In this document: one piece after another, positions 60,201 to 64,000 of the stretch
Numbering within the stretch: the stretch's first letter is position 1
Layout: each line of letters starts with the position of its first letter
NCBI RefSeq assembly: GCF_000208865.1
Contig: NC_018388.1
Location: 1,054,001-1,118,000, forward strand
Source of the DNA: Neospora caninum Liverpool
Lineage: Eukaryota > Apicomplexa > Conoidasida > Eucoccidiorida > Sarcocystidae
Reading direction: 5' to 3'
Length of the DNA stretch: 64,000 nucleotides
Notes under the pieces: generated by a model
Told to the model about the DNA's origin: nothing
Database searches by the model: none
The model's input: only the letters and a program-made list of their open reading frames with translations
Program-made: the position numbers and the translations under genes

Positions 60201-61825
60201 CTCCCTTCTCGCCGGCTGTGTCGCCTTTGCGATGGCGAAGACGAGACGTCGCTGTAAGCAGACCGGGAGTCCGACTCCTCCTGCGAACGAGCGAAGCGGC
60301 TGCGAGGCGTTCGCCTTCGGCTGCTCGTTGCATCTCTCCCGGCTTTCACTCCACGATGGAGAGGAAGAAGGACATACTCACTGTCACCGCCGCTTCCCAC
60401 GTCGTCGTCCGTGCCACACGGTGGCAACGAGGAAGACGCCGATCCACAGCTGCTGTAGCTCGCTCGTCGCCCGCGTCTCGTTTTCCTTCCGTCTCGGTCG
60501 CTTTCTGACGAGGCCGCGGACCCCTCAGAAGCGGAGCAAGAAGGATCCGAGGAGGACGCGGTGCTTCTCTCCCTTCCTCTCCTCCGTCGCTCAATCCCGT
60601 CCCAACGCCTTCCGTTCTTCGCCATTCGCGCTGCTGACCTATACTCTCCCTCTGAAGAAAGATGCTCGGAAAAGAAGGGAAGCGCACAATTCCGTTCGTC
60701 CTCGTCCTGACTGCCTTCTTCCCTTTCGTCGCGTTCCGCTTGGTCTTCCTCGGCGGGTGTCCGATGCTCGGCGAGCTCGTCGAAGGAGACCACAGACAGT
60801 CTCTCCGACGTCGGCTCTGCGGTCCTGTGGCGAGTCGAGGAGCGTGTTGCATGCGTCTGTCTCCGCCGGCTCTCGCTGCTCGTGGGGGCGTGCGTCTCCT
60901 CCCATTCATCCAGAGAGGAGGCGTCTCGACGAGGTTCGAGATCGCCCTCTTCACCTCCACGCTGACTCCTCGCTTCTTCCCTGCGAGAGCTCCTCGAGGG
61001 GTTTGCTTCTCGGGGAGAACAGAGTAGTTTTTCCCCTTCCGGTGGGCAAAGAGACAGACACGCAGACCTAGGACAGCGTGGTGAAAGGGCCTTCCGCCGA
61101 AGAGAAGAGGGAACAGAGGAATTCGGCGAGGAGGAAATGGAGAAGCCGGAAGGCCGCTTTTTCCCGAGAGGAGGTGTTCCTCGCGAGGTCGCCGGTGTCG
61201 ATCTCTCTCGGGGCTGTTCTGAAGCGCCGGTAGCAGGCCGGTCAGAGACTCGGCTCGCTTCCCCGTTCTGAAACGAAGTAGCGGACGAAGTTACAGAGGG
61301 CCTAGAATGCGACGAAGAGGAAGCATGCAAGGACGAGTTGGAGGAGAAAGCGGCGAAAGCGGACGAGGCGATGGGCGGAGACGCGAGTGGGGAGGTAGGA
61401 AGGGATGAGAGGGTGGGGACAGTTCTGCGAGAGGAAGACGCGAGCGAAGTTACAGTCGGAGCCCTTGCGGATGGAGGCGACGCAAGTTGTTCTGAGCAGA
61501 GTCGAAAAGCTGTTGCGAGACAGGCGCTATTCTTCGAAGGCGTCTGGAGCTCGGCAACCTCGTTTCTCTCCGCAGATGAAAAGGCGAAGGTCGAAGCGGA
61601 GGAAAAAGGGAGAGAGCGCGATAGCGAGGTAGACGAGGACGGTCCACGACCGCGACTGTCTGTATTCGAAGTATCGAGAGCCGAAAGGTGAAAGGCGACA
61701 GCCGACACCCTGCGGCGCTTCAGAGAAGACAGCTGATCGTCCTCATCTCGCAGGGGTGGGGCCAAGTTGCAAGAGGCGGAAGACGGCCAACAGGCGGAGG
61801 CTGCTGGGGCACTGCCAGCCTCCAT
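45803..61825 (-). CDS. Giant protein of about 4855 residues, family unknown
   Basis: Five exons (minus): 61825-58306, 58022-57654, 57020-54520, 54150-46108, 45937-45803. Phases 1,1,0,0 match at every junction and the total is a multiple of three; donors include GTAAGA, GTAAGT and GTAAAG. Exon 1 (residues 1-1173) is disordered and Ser/Arg/Glu-rich with many RERR/SRR repeats, then a more ordered end (LIALASRAFVCFEEG, ASDWLEQIEKAHHCED). Exons 2-4 alternate hydrophobic helical segments (for example SFAVVFLTYFSSCLEDD, LLTDLLSGLRLALWAALECW, ALRLTLQNLSCAGARF) with long low-complexity inserts, as in large helical-repeat scaffolds. No catalytic motif is seen. A conserved-looking patch near the C-terminus contains HLMSELIDPNFPDPM. 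I do not recognise the family. A scaffold of the virilizer or HEAT/ARM kind is conceivable but unproven. The last exon is the least certain. Confidence 0.75.
57222..57249. repeat. (AT)14 microsatellite
   Basis: AT dinucleotide run in the intron between exons 2 and 3 of the giant gene. Confidence 0.95.
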
Positions 61826-64000
61826 CTCGCGATGGCTGGGAGCGACACCAAGAGTGGAGAAGAGACAGGCCTTTCGCTCGGAAAATGTCCGTTTAGGACT
61901 TCATTTGTGACAGGGAGAGCGAGGAGGGACAATGCAGAAGACGCGAGAGGTTGCCAAGTGGGGAGGAAGGACGAAGGGTTGCAAGGCAAGTTGCCCTTGC
62001 GTCTATTATCGCTGCTACGCCGTGACCCGGAACAGAAAAACCACGAAACAGCACGGACTTTGGGTTGAACAAGGGGAGAACAGAGAAAGAAAGGTGGGTT
62101 CTACTCGGCAAGTGTTTCCATGGCGGGGAAGAAAAGAGGGGGGCGGCGACGTGCAGGCAGTAAAGACAAGAGTGCGGTGGAAGAAGAAGCCGGTCCACGA
62201 GGCGACAAACAAATTGACTTACTCGCAGTTCGCGCATCTCACGGGAAAGGCAGGACGGAATGAAATGCAAATATAGGGACGCACTAAAGGGGTTTCCTAG
62301 CCAATTCTCAGTCTTTTCACATCTACAAACGGCCCACTTGGCGTCATTGGATAGGTGTGCATACTACAGATGTGTCAGCCGCTCGAGAGCCGGCGGGAAA
62401 GTTGCACGGCGCCTGATGGACGGCGAGACACCGTGGAGCTCCTATGCGAACAGTTGGGCAGAAGAAGGACACTAAAAACCAGAAAAACGAAGGAAAGGTG
62501 AGAGAACACCTGGCAGCATGGGCCCGGCAAGACACGCCCGCGAGACAAAGGCGAGGCTGGCAGGAAAAGCTTGGCTGGTGTATTCGGGGAGGGGAGAGCG
62601 ACCGGCGGGAGGCGAGAGGAAGAGAGGCTTTCATTATCGATTAAAACTCGCCCGCCTAAACAACCAGAGAGCATTCGCGCGCGAATGGTGGTGGGAGGAA
62701 AAAAATCGAAGCCAGTGTGTTCGACAAGACCAACCCTTGCAGCTGCGTTCATCCCATCGATCGTGCATGTGAAAAGACCACGCCTCTCCCTCCTCATTTT
62801 GGGAGGCGCACCCGGACCCAGATGTGGAGACCAGCCGCTCCTCGATGGTCCGCGGCTGAGAGCTGAAGCTGACCGCTGTTAGCTCGTGCCCAGCCAGAGA
62901 ACGTACGTTCTACGAGGCTGCTTTGTGGATGCTGCTGGAGGCTGCGAAACCGGGGAAATTAGAGAGAGATCGAAAAGAGGAAAGGGACGACAAGAACCAA
63001 CTCGGCAGAAAAACCAGCAGCGCCTCTGTCCGGTGTCCGCGACCTCTGGGGGGGGGGGGGTGCCAGGACGGCCTAGCAGGTTCCCCCGCGTGGACCCTCG
63101 AGTTTCCGCAAGCAGCGAACGAAAGCGAGAAAAATAAAGAGCAGAGAAACCGCTTGAACACTGCAAGAGAAATGACCCGTCCACGACTTGTAGGATCCTC
63201 GCCCCGCAGGGCGCGCGCTTTCGGACCCTCGCCAGCGCAGCCAAGCTGGTGTGTAAAGGTCCGGGAGCGCCTGCTGTGTCGGTGTCGCGGTGTAAGGCCG
63301 AGGAGCCTGTGAAAGCCGGCCCTTTTTCATGGGCAATTCCTTGCGATACCAAGCGAATGGACGGTTGTTACGCAAAAAGGTTTACCAGCAGAAGAGCTAA
63401 CCGTGCGGGCATTTCGCCAGGGGTTCCAGTCTGTGTGGTGAAATGGGAACGGACGCGCGCGCCGCTGTTCTCGCGGCCGTCCACGTGAGGCAAAGAAGGG
63501 TACGAAGAATGTGCCGAAGAAGGAAGCGCAGTCGGTGGAAAATCAGGAAAGCCCATTCACTCTGGAGCTAAGACAATGCAACCGGTGGCAAGTCGATGCA
63601 CACCAGAAGGAATGAGAAACCGCGTCCCGGCCTGCTGACGCTTCCCGAGCCTAGTTCGCTCCGTCCTTGCACAGGACGTTTTGGGCGAGGGCATCATCCG
63701 GAAACAACCTCAGACACGCGACCGGTGCTTCTTAACAGCGACGTCCTTTGAAGTCTCCTGAGCGACTCGCGTAAGCCAGCCAAAGGCACTTTGCGGTTCT
63801 AGGATTTCTCCCGTGCGCAACCCAAAGTTCTTACCACACTCGTCGGAAAACTGAGGAAGCGCGTGCCGGTCATCACTTTCTGACTGCGGGAGGAAGGCGC
63901 TTCCTTGTCTGCGCAAGTGCGTTGGTTTGCAATGAGCCTTCTCTCCGCCTTCGAGTGTCTTCCCTCGATTTTCCTCTTTTCGATGTTTTCTGTCAGCCCC
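61826..64000. other. Region 5' of the giant gene, to the window edge
   Basis: Presumed promoter and 5' UTR of the giant gene, with a purine-rich plus strand near 61.3-62.2 kb. No supported gene follows. At the edge a minus-strand open stretch (63710-63916, with a donor-like GTAAGA around 63838) and a plus-strand ATG at 63932 are possible parts of genes lying mostly outside the window; neither can be judged here. Confidence 0.4.
63048..63060. repeat. Poly-G tract (13 G)
   Basis: Run of 13 G residues in non-coding sequence. Confidence 0.93.

Overview
This is nuclear DNA of a coccidian apicomplexan, most likely Toxoplasma gondii or a close relative (Hammondia, Neospora). The evidence is intron-rich genes with short GT..AG introns, very long proteins full of Ser/Arg/Ala/Glu low complexity, (TA)n microsatellites, YGCATGCR promoter-type motifs, and a SAM plus MORN tyrosine-kinase-like (TKL) kinase of a type known from Plasmodium. 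Species-level assignment is inference. There is no sign of operons, bacterial genes, CRISPR, insertion sequences or viral genes.

Layout. 1-4.0 kb: no gene I can support. 4.0-9.4 kb (+): mitochondrial ribosomal protein uL15m in seven exons. 10.7-17.6 kb (-): a ten-exon FHA-domain and coiled-coil protein, convergent with uL15m. 17.6-27.8 kb: a stretch that looks less G+C rich, holding a tentative three-exon gene (19.0-20.9 kb, +), a clean four-exon 225-residue protein (21.1-23.0 kb, +), a likely mitochondrial protein with a candidate 12-nt microexon (24.4-25.7 kb, +) and a tRNA-Thr(CGU) gene (27.2 kb, -). 27.8-30.0 kb (+): an exon-like segment and a CCHC zinc-knuckle protein resembling TRAMP-complex Air/ZCCHC proteins. 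32.4-40.6 kb (-): a 2537-residue TKL kinase with MORN-like, SAM and kinase domains, the PfTKL3-type layout. 45.8-61.8 kb (-): one gene for a predicted protein of about 4855 residues in five exons, with no domain I recognise. 61.8-64 kb: intergenic, with only weak hints of genes at the edge.

Exon boundaries were read by eye from GT/AG sites and checked for reading-phase continuity. All exon sums for the main models are multiples of three and end at a stop. CDS coordinates span introns; exon lists are in the evidence. First exons and 5' untranslated parts are the least certain.

Functionally the genes are unrelated neighbours, as is usual in this genome type: organelle translation (uL15m, possibly the 24.4 kb gene), phospho-signalling (FHA reader, TKL kinase), RNA metabolism (zinc-knuckle protein, tRNA), and one very large probable scaffold. 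The features most worth pursuing are the roughly 500-residue insertion inside the kinase N-lobe, the interrupted FHA domain, the orphan giant protein, and several spliced-looking coding segments in the region from 17.6 to 28 kb.
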